Assembly (NCBI RefSeq): GCF_004336805.1
Contig: NZ_SJXM01000017.1
Span: 1 to 64,000 of the forward strand
Reading direction: 5' to 3'
Length of the DNA stretch: 64,000 bases
Origin: Aeromicrobium sp. IC_218
GTDB lineage: Bacteria > Actinomycetota > Actinomycetes > Propionibacteriales > Nocardioidaceae
The notes beneath the pieces were generated by a model. The model did not search any database. It saw nothing but the letters and a program-made list of their open reading frames with translations, and was not told where the DNA came from. Both the position numbers and the translations under genes were made by a program. Positions 37,071 to 45,673 of this stretch are shown here, one piece after another. Positions within the stretch are counted from its first letter, which is position 1. Each line of letters opens with the position of its first letter.

Positions 37071-39794
37071 ATGAGCACGACGAGAAGTCCCGCCGAGGCC
37101 TACGCCCAGGCGCGGCGGGACCGGAAGCACCCCCATCTCGCCGAGTTCCGCGGCGGCTACCCGTTCGGGCTCGACCCGTTCCAGGAGGAGGCCTGCCGCC
37201 ACGTCGAGGACGGGTCGGGCGTGCTCGTCGCCGCCCCCACCGGTGCCGGCAAGACCGTCGTCGGCGAGTTCGCCGTGCACCTCGCGCTCGCCCGGGGCCA
37301 GAAGGCGTTCTACACGACACCGATCAAGGCGCTGTCGAACCAGAAGTTCCACGACCTGGTCGAGCGTCACGGCGCGGAGAACGTCGGCCTGCTGACCGGC
37401 GACAACTCGATCAACGGCGAGGCGCCGATCGTCGTCATGACGACCGAGGTGCTGCGCAACATGCTCTACGCGGGCAGCCGGACCCTCGTCGGTCTGGCCT
37501 TCGTCGTCATGGACGAGGTGCACTACCTGGCCGACCGGTTCCGCGGCGCGGTGTGGGAGGAGGTCATCATCAACCTCCCCGAGTCCGTCTCGGTCGTCGC
37601 GCTGTCGGCCACCGTGTCCAACGCCGAGGAGTTCGGCGACTGGCTCACCGAGGTGCGCGGCTCGAACGTCACCGTCATGGAGGAGCGCCGGCCGGTCCCG
37701 CTGCACCAGCACGTGCTCGTCGGACGCCGGATGTTCCCGCTGTTCGAGGACGACGGCACCACGGTCAACAAGGCGTTGGAGCGCGTGGCCCGCGAGGACT
37801 GGCAGCTCTCGCGCATCCCGCGTGACCGGCGCCCGGGCAAGGGCGGCAAGCGTCCGCACGCCAAGCGCTTCCACACGCCGAGCCGGCCCGACCTGGTGGC
37901 CAAGCTCGACTCCGAGGCCCTGCTCCCGGCCATCGTGTTCATCTTCAGCCGCGCGGGCTGCGACGCGGCGGTGCGCCAGTGCGCCGACGCGCGCCTGACG
38001 CTCACCACGCCCGAGGAGCGCGAGGAGATCCGTGGCTACGTCGACGCCGCGGTCTCCGAGCTGTCCGAGGACGACCTGCACGTCCTGGGCTACCACGACT
38101 TCGCCGAGTCGCTCGTGCGCGGCGTCGCGGCCCACCACGCCGGCGTGCTGCCGACGTTCAAGGAGTGCGTCGAGAAGCTGTTCAGCCGTGGCCTGGTGAA
38201 GGTCGTCTTCGCCACCGAGACGCTGGCCCTGGGCATCAACATGCCGGCCCGCTCGGTCGTGCTGGAGAAGCTGACCAAGTGGAACGGCGAGACCCACGCC
38301 GACGTGACGCCGGGGGAGTACACCCAGCTGACCGGGCGCGCGGGCCGCCGCGGCATCGACGTCGAGGGCCACGGGGTGGTGCTGTTCCAGCCCGGCCTCG
38401 ACCCGCGGCAGGTGGCTGGCCTCGCCTCGACCCGCACGTATCCCCTCAAGTCGAGCTTCAAGCCGTCCTACAACATGGCGGTCAACCTGGTGCACCAGGT
38501 CGGACGCTCGTCGGCCCGGGAGCTGCTGGAGCAGTCGTTCGCCCAGTTCCAGGCCGACCGCTCGGTGGTCGGCCTGGCCCGCCAGATCCACCAGGCCGAG
38601 GAGGCACTGGAGGGCTACGCCGAGGCCGCCACCTGCCACCTGGGCGACTTCATGGAGTACCAGGGGCTCCGGCGCCAGATCAGCGACCTCGAGGCCCAGG
38701 GCGCCCGCCGCCGCAAGGCGCAGGCACGCGAGCAGGTCGTCGACTCCCTGCTCGCGCTCAAGGTCGGCGACGTCATCGACGTGCCGGGGGGCAAGTTCTC
38801 CGGCCTGGCCGTGGTGCTCGACGGGGCCAGCCCGGCCGACCGCGACGGTCCGCGCCCGCTCGTGCTGACCGAGTCGCGGCACGCCAAGCGGCTGGGCACG
38901 ATCGACTTCCCGGTGCCGGCCGAGCCGCTGCTGCGCATGCGGGTGCCGCGCCAGTTCAACGCGCGCAACGCCCAGGCCCGGCGCGACCTGGCCAACACGC
39001 TGCGCCTGCAGGCCGACAATGCCGACTACCAGCGCACCCGCCAGCGTCCGCGGCCCGCACGCGACGGCCACGACGACCCGGAGATCGCCGAGCTGCGCCG
39101 CCGCATGAAGGACCACCCCTGCCACCAGTGCCCCGACCGGGAGTCGCACGCGCGGTGGGCGGAGCGGCACCTCAAGCTCGACCGCGACACGTCCAACCAG
39201 CGCCGCCGGATCGAGCAGCGCACCAACACCGTGGCCCGCGAGTTCGACCGCGTGTGCGAGGTGCTGGAGACGCTCGGCTACCTCGAGGGCGACACGGTCA
39301 CCGACGAGGGCCAGCGGCTGCAGCGGCTCTACAGCGAGTCCGACCTGCTCATCAGCGAGTGCCTGCGCCAGGGGCTGTGGAACGGGCTGGGCCCGGCGGA
39401 GCTGGCGGCGGTGCTGAGCGGCCTGACGTTCAGCAGCCGGGCCAACGAGGACACGCCCGCCCCGCGGTTCCCGAGCGACGGGCTGCGCGAGGTCGCGGTC
39501 GACATGGACCGGCTGGCCGGCGAGCTGGCGATGGTCGAGCGCGAGCACCGGCTGCGCTTCCTGCGCCCGCCGGACTTCGGCTTCGCCCACACCGCGTACC
39601 GCTGGGCGTCCGGTGCCGAGCTCGACGAGGTGCTCTACGAGGCCGACGTGGCCCCGGGCGACTTCGTCCGCTCGGTCAAGCAGCTCATCGACCTGACCGC
39701 GCAGGTGGCGGACGCTGCCGGTTCCGGCGACCTGGGGAAGACCGCCCGCGAGGCCGTGTCGCTGCTGCGTCACGGCGTCGTCGACACCGCCTGA
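37071..39794 (+). CDS. helY: HelY-like Ski2 family DEVH-box RNA helicase
   Basis: 907 aa. Walker A APTGAGKT, motif II DEVH (VVMDEVHYLADRF), SAT motif LSATVSNAEEF, and motif VI QLTGRAGRRGID. The C-terminal DSHCT-like helical domain follows. Family is Ski2/Mtr4-like, so RNA unwinding linked to decay is likely. Location after tatC matches Rv2092c in M. tuberculosis. Confidence 0.95.
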   Translation: MSTTRSPAEAYAQARRDRKHPHLAEFRGGYPFGLDPFQEEACRHVEDGSGVLVAAPTGAGKTVVGEFAVHLALARGQKAFYTTPIKALSNQKFHDLVERHGAENVGLLTGDNSINGEAPIVVMTTEVLRNMLYAGSRTLVGLAFVVMDEVHYLADRFRGAVWEEVIINLPESVSVVALSATVSNAEEFGDWLTEVRGSNVTVMEERRPVPLHQHVLVGRRMFPLFEDDGTTVNKALERVAREDWQLSRIPRDRRPGKGGKRPHAKRFHTPSRPDLVAKLDSEALLPAIVFIFSRAGCDAAVRQCADARLTLTTPEEREEIRGYVDAAVSELSEDDLHVLGYHDFAESLVRGVAAHHAGVLPTFKECVEKLFSRGLVKVVFATETLALGINMPARSVVLEKLTKWNGETHADVTPGEYTQLTGRAGRRGIDVEGHGVVLFQPGLDPRQVAGLASTRTYPLKSSFKPSYNMAVNLVHQVGRSSARELLEQSFAQFQADRSVVGLARQIHQAEEALEGYAEAATCHLGDFMEYQGLRRQISDLEAQGARRRKAQAREQVVDSLLALKVGDVIDVPGGKFSGLAVVLDGASPADRDGPRPLVLTESRHAKRLGTIDFPVPAEPLLRMRVPRQFNARNAQARRDLANTLRLQADNADYQRTRQRPRPARDGHDDPEIAELRRRMKDHPCHQCPDRESHARWAERHLKLDRDTSNQRRRIEQRTNTVAREFDRVCEVLETLGYLEGDTVTDEGQRLQRLYSESDLLISECLRQGLWNGLGPAELAAVLSGLTFSSRANEDTPAPRFPSDGLREVAVDMDRLAGELAMVEREHRLRFLRPPDFGFAHTAYRWASGAELDEVLYEADVAPGDFVRSVKQLIDLTAQVADAAGSGDLGKTAREAVSLLRHGVVDTA

Positions 39795-39834
39795 TCCGGG
39801 GGACCTCACCACCGCCGAGGGGTCGCCCTCGCGC

Positions 39835-39891
39835 TGAGCGTGACGTTCTGCACGCCATCCGCGGCGTGTCGCGGACAGAACGTCACACTCA
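39835..39891. terminator. Large hairpin between converging helY and exonuclease genes
   Basis: Arms TGAGCGTGACGTTCTG (39835-39850) and CAGAACGTCACACTCA (39876-39891) pair with one mismatch. The 25-base loop itself holds CACGCC and GGCGTG, giving a branched stem. Probably a bidirectional terminator, possibly another intergenic repeat family. Confidence 0.65.
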
Positions 39892-39904
39892 ACGGGACGG
39901 TGAG

Positions 39905-40837
39905 TCAGTCGTCGGTGGGGTGGCCCAGGGCGGTGAGCACCCGCTGGGCGGAGCCGCCGAGGTTCCAGCGCTCGGCGAAGGTGGCGAAGCCGTCCAGGTC
40001 CGGCGGCGCCATGGCCGGCTGCGGCAGGTTCGGCAGGTCCGGCTTGACGGTGACGACCTCCACGGCCGCCGTGATGTAGGCCAGCGAGTCGCGCAGGCTC
40101 TGGCGCACGCGCGGCTTGAGCGTCGAGCCGTCGTCGTGCGCGGCCTGCGCGATGGCCAGGACGTCCGGGTAGGTGCCGAGCAGCGTCGCCGCCGTCTTCT
40201 CTCCGATGCCGGCCACGCCGGGCAGCCCGTCGGACGCGTCGCCGCGCATGACCGCGTAGTCGACGTACTGGGCGGCCTCGATGCCGTACTTGTCGCGCAC
40301 CCACGCCTCGTCGACCACGTCGTGCTGGCGGACGCCGCGGGCCGTGTAGAGCACCCGGACGGGCTTGGCGTCGTCGACGAGCTGGAAGAGGTCGCGGTCG
40401 CCGGTGACCACGTCGACCGGGCCGTCCCACGACACCGCGTAGGTGCCCAGCACGTCGTCGGCCTCCGCGTCCGGCGCCCCCACGACGGGGATGCCCAGCA
40501 GCCCGAGCGCCTCGCGGATGAGCGGCACCTGCGGCGCCAGCCCCTCGGGCGACTCCTCGGCCTGCTCGGAGGCGGGCGCCTCGGGATCGGCGAGCCGGTG
40601 CGTCTTGTAGGTGGGCAGCAGGTCGACCCGCCACTGCGGCCGCCACGCGTCGTCCCAGCACGCCACGACGACGTCGGGGGAGTGCGCGTCGGCGAGCGTC
40701 GCGACGAAGTCGAGCAGCCCGCGCACGGCGTTGACGGGCGTGCCGTCCGGCGCCTTGAGCGAGTCCGGGACGCCGTAGAAGGCACGGAAGTACAGGCTCG
40801 CGGTGTCGAGGGCGAGGAGGCGGGGGCGCGACGGCAT
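39905..40837 (-). CDS. 5'-3' exonuclease (FEN-like)
   Basis: 310 aa, equal to the PolI N-terminal nuclease domain as a free protein. Metal residues appear in LLALDTASLYFRAFYG, DAEADDVLGTYA and VTGDRDLFQLVDD; the H3TH segment is GLPGVAGIGEKTAATLLGTY. It probably removes RNA primers or flaps. Divergent from pepQ, with facing leaderless-type promoters. Confidence 0.93.
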   Translation of the reverse strand: MPSRPRLLALDTASLYFRAFYGVPDSLKAPDGTPVNAVRGLLDFVATLADAHSPDVVVACWDDAWRPQWRVDLLPTYKTHRLADPEAPASEQAEESPEGLAPQVPLIREALGLLGIPVVGAPDAEADDVLGTYAVSWDGPVDVVTGDRDLFQLVDDAKPVRVLYTARGVRQHDVVDEAWVRDKYGIEAAQYVDYAVMRGDASDGLPGVAGIGEKTAATLLGTYPDVLAIAQAAHDDGSTLKPRVRQSLRDSLAYITAAVEVVTVKPDLPNLPQPAMAPPDLDGFATFAERWNLGGSAQRVLTALGHPTDD

Positions 40838-40844
40838 GGCCGTG

Positions 40845-40850
40845 AGTCTA
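40845..40850 (-). promoter_or_regulatory. -10 box of the 5'-3' exonuclease gene
   Basis: Minus-strand TAGACT, seven bases, ATG at 40837. Confidence 0.5.
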
Positions 40851-40866
40851 GTGAGGAGGGCGGCCG

Positions 40867-40872
40867 TAGGGT
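40867..40872 (+). promoter_or_regulatory. -10 box, leaderless start of pepQ
   Basis: TAGGGT, six bases, GTG at 40879. Confidence 0.58.
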
Positions 40873-40878
40873 GGCCGC

Positions 40879-41970
40879 GTGACTTCTCGACTCGACCGTG
40901 CCCAGGCCCTCGCGCAGCGCGAGGGCGTCGACGCCCTGTTGGTGACCCCCGGAGCCGACCTGCGCTACCTCACCGGGTACGCGGCCAAGCCGCTCGAGCG
41001 CCTGACCTGCCTGGTCGTGCGCGCGTCGGGCGACCCCGTGCTGGTCGTGCCGCGGCTGGAGAAGCAGGCCGCGCTGGACTCCGGCACGTCCGTCGAGCTC
41101 GCGACGTGGGACGAGTCCGACGACCCGTTCGCGCTGGTCGCCTCGATCGTGGGCGACGCTGCCGGCACGGTGGCGCTGGACGACCAGATGTGGGCCTCGC
41201 GGGTCTTCGCCCTCGGCGAGGCGCTGCCCACCACCGACCAGGTGCTGGCCGGCCCGCTGCTCACCGAGCTGCGCATGCGCAAGGACGCCGCCGAGGTCGC
41301 CGCGCTCCGCGCCGCCGGCGAGGCGATCGACCGGGTGCACGCCCGCATGGGCGAGTTCCTGCGCGTCGGGCGCACCGAGCGCGAGGTGGGCGCCGACATC
41401 GCCCGTGCGATCCTGGAGGAGGGCCACGAGACGGTCGACTTCGTCATCGTCGGCTCCGGCCCGAACGGCGCGTCCCCGCACCACGAGGTCTCCGACCGCG
41501 TCATCGGCGCCGGTGAGCCGGTCGTCGTCGACCTCGGCGGCACGACCCCCGAGGGCTACTGCTCGGACTCCACCCGCAACTACGTCGCCGGGGGAGAGCC
41601 GCCCGCCGACTACCTGGCCAAGTACGAGGTGCTGCTCGCCGCGCAGGCCGCGCAGCGCGAGCACGCACGCGCCGGGGTCAGCGCCGAGTCGGTCGACGCC
41701 GTCGGCCGTGACCTCATGACCGAGGCGGGCATCGGTGAGCTGTTCCTGCACCGCACGGGCCACGGCATCGGCCAGGAGACCCACGAGGAGCCGTACATCA
41801 TCGCCGGCAACGACCTCGCCCTCGAGCCGGGCATGGCGTTCTCGATCGAGCCCGGCTTCTACGTCGAGGGCTCCTACGGGGCCCGCATCGAGGACATCGC
41901 GGTCATCGGCGAGGACGGCGCGCTCGAGGTGCTGAACGTGCGTCCGCGCGAGCTCGTCCGGCTTCCCTGA
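40879..41970 (+). CDS. pepQ: M24 family Xaa-Pro peptidase
   Basis: 363 aa. Creatinase N-terminal domain then pita-bread fold with metal ligands: Asp pair in VVVDLGGTTPEGYCSDSTRN, His in RTGHGIGQETHEEP, Glu in EPGMAFSIEPGFY and GARIEDIAVI. It cleaves Xaa-Pro peptides in the cytosol. The pepQ name is by family; aminopeptidase P-like specificity is possible. Confidence 0.9.
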   Translation: MTSRLDRAQALAQREGVDALLVTPGADLRYLTGYAAKPLERLTCLVVRASGDPVLVVPRLEKQAALDSGTSVELATWDESDDPFALVASIVGDAAGTVALDDQMWASRVFALGEALPTTDQVLAGPLLTELRMRKDAAEVAALRAAGEAIDRVHARMGEFLRVGRTEREVGADIARAILEEGHETVDFVIVGSGPNGASPHHEVSDRVIGAGEPVVVDLGGTTPEGYCSDSTRNYVAGGEPPADYLAKYEVLLAAQAAQREHARAGVSAESVDAVGRDLMTEAGIGELFLHRTGHGIGQETHEEPYIIAGNDLALEPGMAFSIEPGFYVEGSYGARIEDIAVIGEDGALEVLNVRPRELVRLP

Positions 41971-42263
41971 CCCGAAGGTCCCGGGCTCGGCCGAATCGCT
42001 TGACAGGCCGGCCCGCGGACCGGAAGAGTCGTCCCGTCCACCAACCGCCGCTGGACCGTCCGCGCCCCTGGCACGACGCAGCCTCCCGGTCTCCCGCCAA
42101 GACCGGGGACTGCGTCCGACAGGTCCCGCCGGGCCCCATGCGGTGGACGACGTCAAGGGCCCCGGCTCCAGTAGACAACGGCACCGCGCGGGCCTCCAGC
42201 TCGTTCGATGTCGGTCCGAAGGGGCCGGGCTCTTGGCGTGGACGATCCCTGTACGGTAACCGC
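41971..42263. other. 293-bp gap upstream of lnt, no gene recognised
   Basis: No convincing ORF or RNA was identified. A TTGACA hexamer at 42000-42005 resembles a -35 box but has no -10 at normal distance. The only clear element is the lnt -10 box at its end. Confidence 0.4.
42252..42257 (+). promoter_or_regulatory. -10 box, leaderless start of lnt
   Basis: TACGGT, six bases, GTG at 42264. Confidence 0.5.
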
Positions 42264-43742
42264 GTGCGAACGACCGTGGCCCTGGTGGCGAGTGCCGCCG
42301 CCGGCGTCGTGTCGGCCCTGGCCTTCGACCCGCTCGCCGTCCCGTACGCGATGGTCGTCGGCGTCGCCGGCCTCCTGGTCGTCGTCCACCACCTGCAGCC
42401 GCGCCGCGCGCGGGTCACCCTCGCCGCCGGCGCCCTCTACGGGCTGGCGTTCATGGCCGTCCTCATCTGGTGGATGCGTGCGGTCAGCGACGGTGCGTAC
42501 GTCGCCCTCGTCCTCGCCCAGGTGCCGTTCCTCGCCCTCGCCGCCCTCGGGCTGCGCCGCGCCATGCGCCTGCGCTGGTGGGCGCTGTGGGCCACGGGCG
42601 TGTGGGTCGGCGTCGAGATGCTCCGCGGTCGGGTTCCGTTCAGCGGCTTCCCGTGGGGCCGGCTCGGCCACACCGCCATCGACACGCCGTTCGAGTCCAG
42701 CGTCCGCTACCTCGGCGTGCCGGGCACCAGCGCGCTGCTGTTCGCGGTGTCGGCCGGCCTCGCCTCGCTGGTCATCGCGTTCAGCGTCCGCCGGGCCGTC
42801 GGCGTCGTGGCCGGGATCGCGGCGGCGACCGTCGTGTGCGCCGTGCTGCCGACCGGCGTCGCCGGCCCCAGCGGGACACGCCAGTTCTCGCTCGTGCAAG
42901 GCGACGTGCCCGGCGTCTTCCTGACCTGGCCACGCGGCGAGATCTTCGGCCTCCACGTCGCCGAGACGCGCCGGCTGGCCGACGACGTGCGCGCCGGCCG
43001 GGTGCCGCAGCCGGACGTTGTCCTGTGGCCGGAGAACGCCACCGACATCGACCCGCTCCAGGACGCGAACGCCGCCGCGGTGCTCGACGACCTCGTCGCC
43101 GACCTGGGCGCCCCGCTGCTCGTCGGCGGCATCCTCGACGGCCCCACCGACACCACCGCGCTCAACGCCGGCCTGGTGTGGACGGCGGACGGGCCGGGGG
43201 AGAAGTACGTGAAGCGCCGCCCGGTGCCGTACGGCGAGTACGTGCCGTTCCGCCAGCAGCTGGGCTCGATCGTGCCGCGCATCGACCGCGACATCCCGCG
43301 CGACTTCGTCGCCGGCGAGGACCCGGGAGCGCTGACCATCGGCGGCACCGAGGTCGGCGACACCATCTGCTGGGACATCGCCTACGACGACGTCGTCCGC
43401 GACGACGTCGAGGGCGGCGCCGAGGTGATGGTCGTGCAGACGTCCAACGCCGCCTTCACCGGCACCGCGCAGCCGGACCAGCAGTTCAAGATCTCCCGGC
43501 TCCGGGCCATCGAGACCGGACGCTGGGTGCTGGTGCCCTCGACGAACGGCGTCAGCGGCATCGTGGACGCCCACGGCGACGTGGTGGACGTCGCGCCGCG
43601 CCAGCAGCCCGCCACGCTCAGCGCGTCGGTGCCGCTCGCGACCGAGCAGACGGCGGGCGTCCGCTGGGGTCGCGAGATCGGCTGGCTCCTCGTGGCGCTC
43701 GGCGTGGTCGGGTTCGTCGGCCGCGCCCCGCGCCGCCGCTAG
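42264..43742 (+). CDS. lnt: Apolipoprotein N-acyltransferase
   Basis: 492 aa. About six N-terminal transmembrane segments precede a periplasmic-side nitrilase domain. The Glu-Lys-Cys triad is visible in VLWPENATDI, GEKYVKRRPVPYGEYVPF and GDTICWDIAYDD. It adds a third acyl chain to lipoproteins such as the FKBP lipoprotein here. In mycobacteria it is fused or adjacent to Ppm1; no such gene follows here. GTG start fixed by the promoter spacing. Confidence 0.93.
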   Translation: MRTTVALVASAAAGVVSALAFDPLAVPYAMVVGVAGLLVVVHHLQPRRARVTLAAGALYGLAFMAVLIWWMRAVSDGAYVALVLAQVPFLALAALGLRRAMRLRWWALWATGVWVGVEMLRGRVPFSGFPWGRLGHTAIDTPFESSVRYLGVPGTSALLFAVSAGLASLVIAFSVRRAVGVVAGIAAATVVCAVLPTGVAGPSGTRQFSLVQGDVPGVFLTWPRGEIFGLHVAETRRLADDVRAGRVPQPDVVLWPENATDIDPLQDANAAAVLDDLVADLGAPLLVGGILDGPTDTTALNAGLVWTADGPGEKYVKRRPVPYGEYVPFRQQLGSIVPRIDRDIPRDFVAGEDPGALTIGGTEVGDTICWDIAYDDVVRDDVEGGAEVMVVQTSNAAFTGTAQPDQQFKISRLRAIETGRWVLVPSTNGVSGIVDAHGDVVDVAPRQQPATLSASVPLATEQTAGVRWGREIGWLLVALGVVGFVGRAPRRR

Positions 43743-43757
43743 GCCCGGGACGCACGA

Positions 43758-43782
43758 AGGCCCCGGCCGGTGGCCGGGGCCT
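43758..43782. terminator. Strong terminator hairpin between lnt and rbpA
   Basis: Eleven-base arms AGGCCCCGGCC and GGCCGGGGCCT with loop GGT, between converging genes, so it may serve both. No T-tract follows, as usual for high-GC actinobacteria. Confidence 0.8.
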
Positions 43783-43828
43783 CGCGCACGGTCGACGTCG
43801 CCGGGGGAGAGCGGACGCCGCCGCGTTC

Positions 43829-44206
43829 CTAGGCGGGCTTCTTCTTGGTGCCGCGGTGCAGGTGCGGCGGGCCGATCTCACCGGCGCGGAGCATCTCCAG
43901 CCGCTCGGTCAGGATCTCCTCGAGCTCGTCGACGGAGCGACGCTCGAGCAGCATGTCCCAGTGCGTGCGTGCGGCCTTCTCGTCCTTGGCCTCGGGCTCG
44001 CCGGCGTCCTTGCGACGGGCCATGACCCCGGTCTTGGGGTCCTCCCACTCGTCGGGCACCTCGGCCTCGACGGACATGGTGACGGTGAACGTGCCGCCGT
44101 CGGGCAGCACGTACTCGATCTGCTGTCGGGGCGCCATCTCGACACCGCGCTCGTCCTCGAAGCTCTGGGTTCCGAGACGCGCTCCCCGTAGTGCGCGCTC
44201 TGCCAT
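43829..44206 (-). CDS. rbpA: RNA polymerase-binding protein RbpA
   Basis: 125 aa. The N-terminal MAERALRGARLGTQS and C-terminal sigma-interaction domain ARTHWDMLLERRSVDELEEIL identify RbpA, which stabilises the housekeeping sigma-RNAP open complex. It contains no cysteine at all, so unlike Streptomyces RbpA it cannot hold the Cys zinc site. AGGAG precedes the ATG, and a SigR-type promoter lies upstream. Confidence 0.95.
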   Translation of the reverse strand: MAERALRGARLGTQSFEDERGVEMAPRQQIEYVLPDGGTFTVTMSVEAEVPDEWEDPKTGVMARRKDAGEPEAKDEKAARTHWDMLLERRSVDELEEILTERLEMLRAGEIGPPHLHRGTKKKPA

Positions 44207-44241
44207 GCGTGCTCAACTCCTTCGTCCGTTACGTCAGTGTG

Positions 44242-44267
44242 AACGTCCGAGGGCCTCGTGAGATTCC
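44242..44267 (-). promoter_or_regulatory. SigR-type promoter of rbpA
   Basis: Minus strand GGAAT (44263-44267), exactly 18 bases, then GTT (44242-44244): the SigR/SigH consensus GGAAT-N18-GTT. Streptomyces rbpA is a known SigR target, so thiol-oxidative control is likely here too. Confidence 0.7.
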
Positions 44268-44296
44268 CCGAAGGGGGTGAAGGTGTCCCCGAGATT

Positions 44297-45673
44297 TCAC
44301 AGTACGGCAGGCTCGGCGTTGCCCGCCTCCCGAACTCCGCGACGCGGATCGACCTTGAGCAGCAGGGCGCCGCCGACGACGAAGAACACGATGAGCGCCA
44401 GGATCGCCGGCCGGTACGAGCCGGTCATCTGGTGGACGACGGCGAACACGAGGGTGCCGAACCAGCTCGTCCCGCGCTCGCAGGCCTGGTAGAGGCTGAA
44501 GTACTCCGCCTCGCGGCCGGGCGGGATGAGCTGGCTGAAGAACGAGCGCGAGAGCGCCTGCGTGCCGCCCATGACCAGGCCGATGCCGGCGGCCATGACC
44601 AGGAACGGGACGATCTGGCCCGCGGGCAGCACGTAGCCCGCGCAGACGATGAGGATCCACACCGCCAGGCCGCCCAGGATCGTCCGCCGGGCGCCGATGC
44701 GGGCGGCGACCCGGCCGAACAGCAGCGCGCCGCCGAAGGCGACGAACTGCACGAGCAGGATCGTGGCCATGAGGACGTTGGTGTCGAAGCCCAGCTCCTT
44801 CTCCCCGTACACCGAGGAGGCCGAGATGACGGTCTGGATGCCGTCGTTGAAGAACAGGTACGCGGCCAGGAAGAGCATGGTCTGCGGGTACGCACGCAGG
44901 CCGCGCAGCGTCGTCCAGAGCTGCACGAAGCTGCCGCGGACGGTCGCCGTGCCGGCCTCGGGGTCGACCACGGCCCGCGGCGGGTGGTCCTTGAGGCCGC
45001 GGAACGGGATGATCGTGAACCCGGCCCACCAGATCGCGGCGCTCAGCATCGAGACCCGGACGGCCTCCTGCGTCGTCATGCCGAGCGCGTCGTGCATGGT
45101 GACGACGGCCAGGTTCACCGCGAGCAGGATGGCGCCGCCCAGGTAGCCCAGCGCCCAGCCGCGCGAGGAGATGCGGTCGCGGTCGTCGGGCGGCGCGATG
45201 TCGACCAGGATCGCGTCGTAGACCACGATCGAGGACGCGAAGCACAGGTTGGCCCCGATGAGCAGGAGGGCGCCGAGCTCCCAGCTCGACCCGGTGACCA
45301 GGAACATGGCCGCGGCGAAGACGCTGCCGGTCCAGCCGATGCCGGCGAGCAGCTTGCGCTTGGACTCGGTGCGGTCGGCCAGCACGCCCACGACCGGCAG
45401 CAGGAGCGCCGACAGCAGCGTCGTGAAGGTGATGACGTAGAAGACCAGCGAGCCGGCCGAGAGGCTCAGGAAGCCGAGCACGTCGACGTCCTCGCGGCAG
45501 GGCCGGTCGGACGTGCCGGCGTACCCGCAGGCGGCCTGCTCGGCGACGCTGGTGAGGTACGGCGAGAACAGCACCGTGGCCGTCGTCGTCCAGTAGCCGC
45601 TGTTGGCCCAGTCGTAGAAGAACCAGGCCCGCTGCTCGCGGGTGATCGTCGGCTTGGGGGAGAGGGTGGTCAT
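44297..45673 (-). CDS. MFS transporter, UMF1/Atg22-like
   Basis: 458 aa with about twelve transmembrane helices. N-terminal REQRAWFFYDWANSGYWTTT is characteristic of the UMF1 family; GVLADRTESKRKLL is the MFS loop 2-3 motif. Substrate unknown. Its ATG overlaps the stop of the glycerophosphodiesterase (ATGA), so it could export or import a product of that enzyme; this is inference. Confidence 0.9.
   Translation of the reverse strand: MTTLSPKPTITREQRAWFFYDWANSGYWTTTATVLFSPYLTSVAEQAACGYAGTSDRPCREDVDVLGFLSLSAGSLVFYVITFTTLLSALLLPVVGVLADRTESKRKLLAGIGWTGSVFAAAMFLVTGSSWELGALLLIGANLCFASSIVVYDAILVDIAPPDDRDRISSRGWALGYLGGAILLAVNLAVVTMHDALGMTTQEAVRVSMLSAAIWWAGFTIIPFRGLKDHPPRAVVDPEAGTATVRGSFVQLWTTLRGLRAYPQTMLFLAAYLFFNDGIQTVISASSVYGEKELGFDTNVLMATILLVQFVAFGGALLFGRVAARIGARRTILGGLAVWILIVCAGYVLPAGQIVPFLVMAAGIGLVMGGTQALSRSFFSQLIPPGREAEYFSLYQACERGTSWFGTLVFAVVHQMTGSYRPAILALIVFFVVGGALLLKVDPRRGVREAGNAEPAVL

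Noticed and set aside
37044-40661. 1205-aa open frame antisense to helY
   Set aside because: Antisense shadow of helY and part of the exonuclease gene; no domain, no start signal.
42000-42263. In-frame N-terminal extension of lnt
   Set aside because: The extra 88 residues are Arg/Pro rich without a membrane segment, and the TACGGT box fixes the GTG at 42264.
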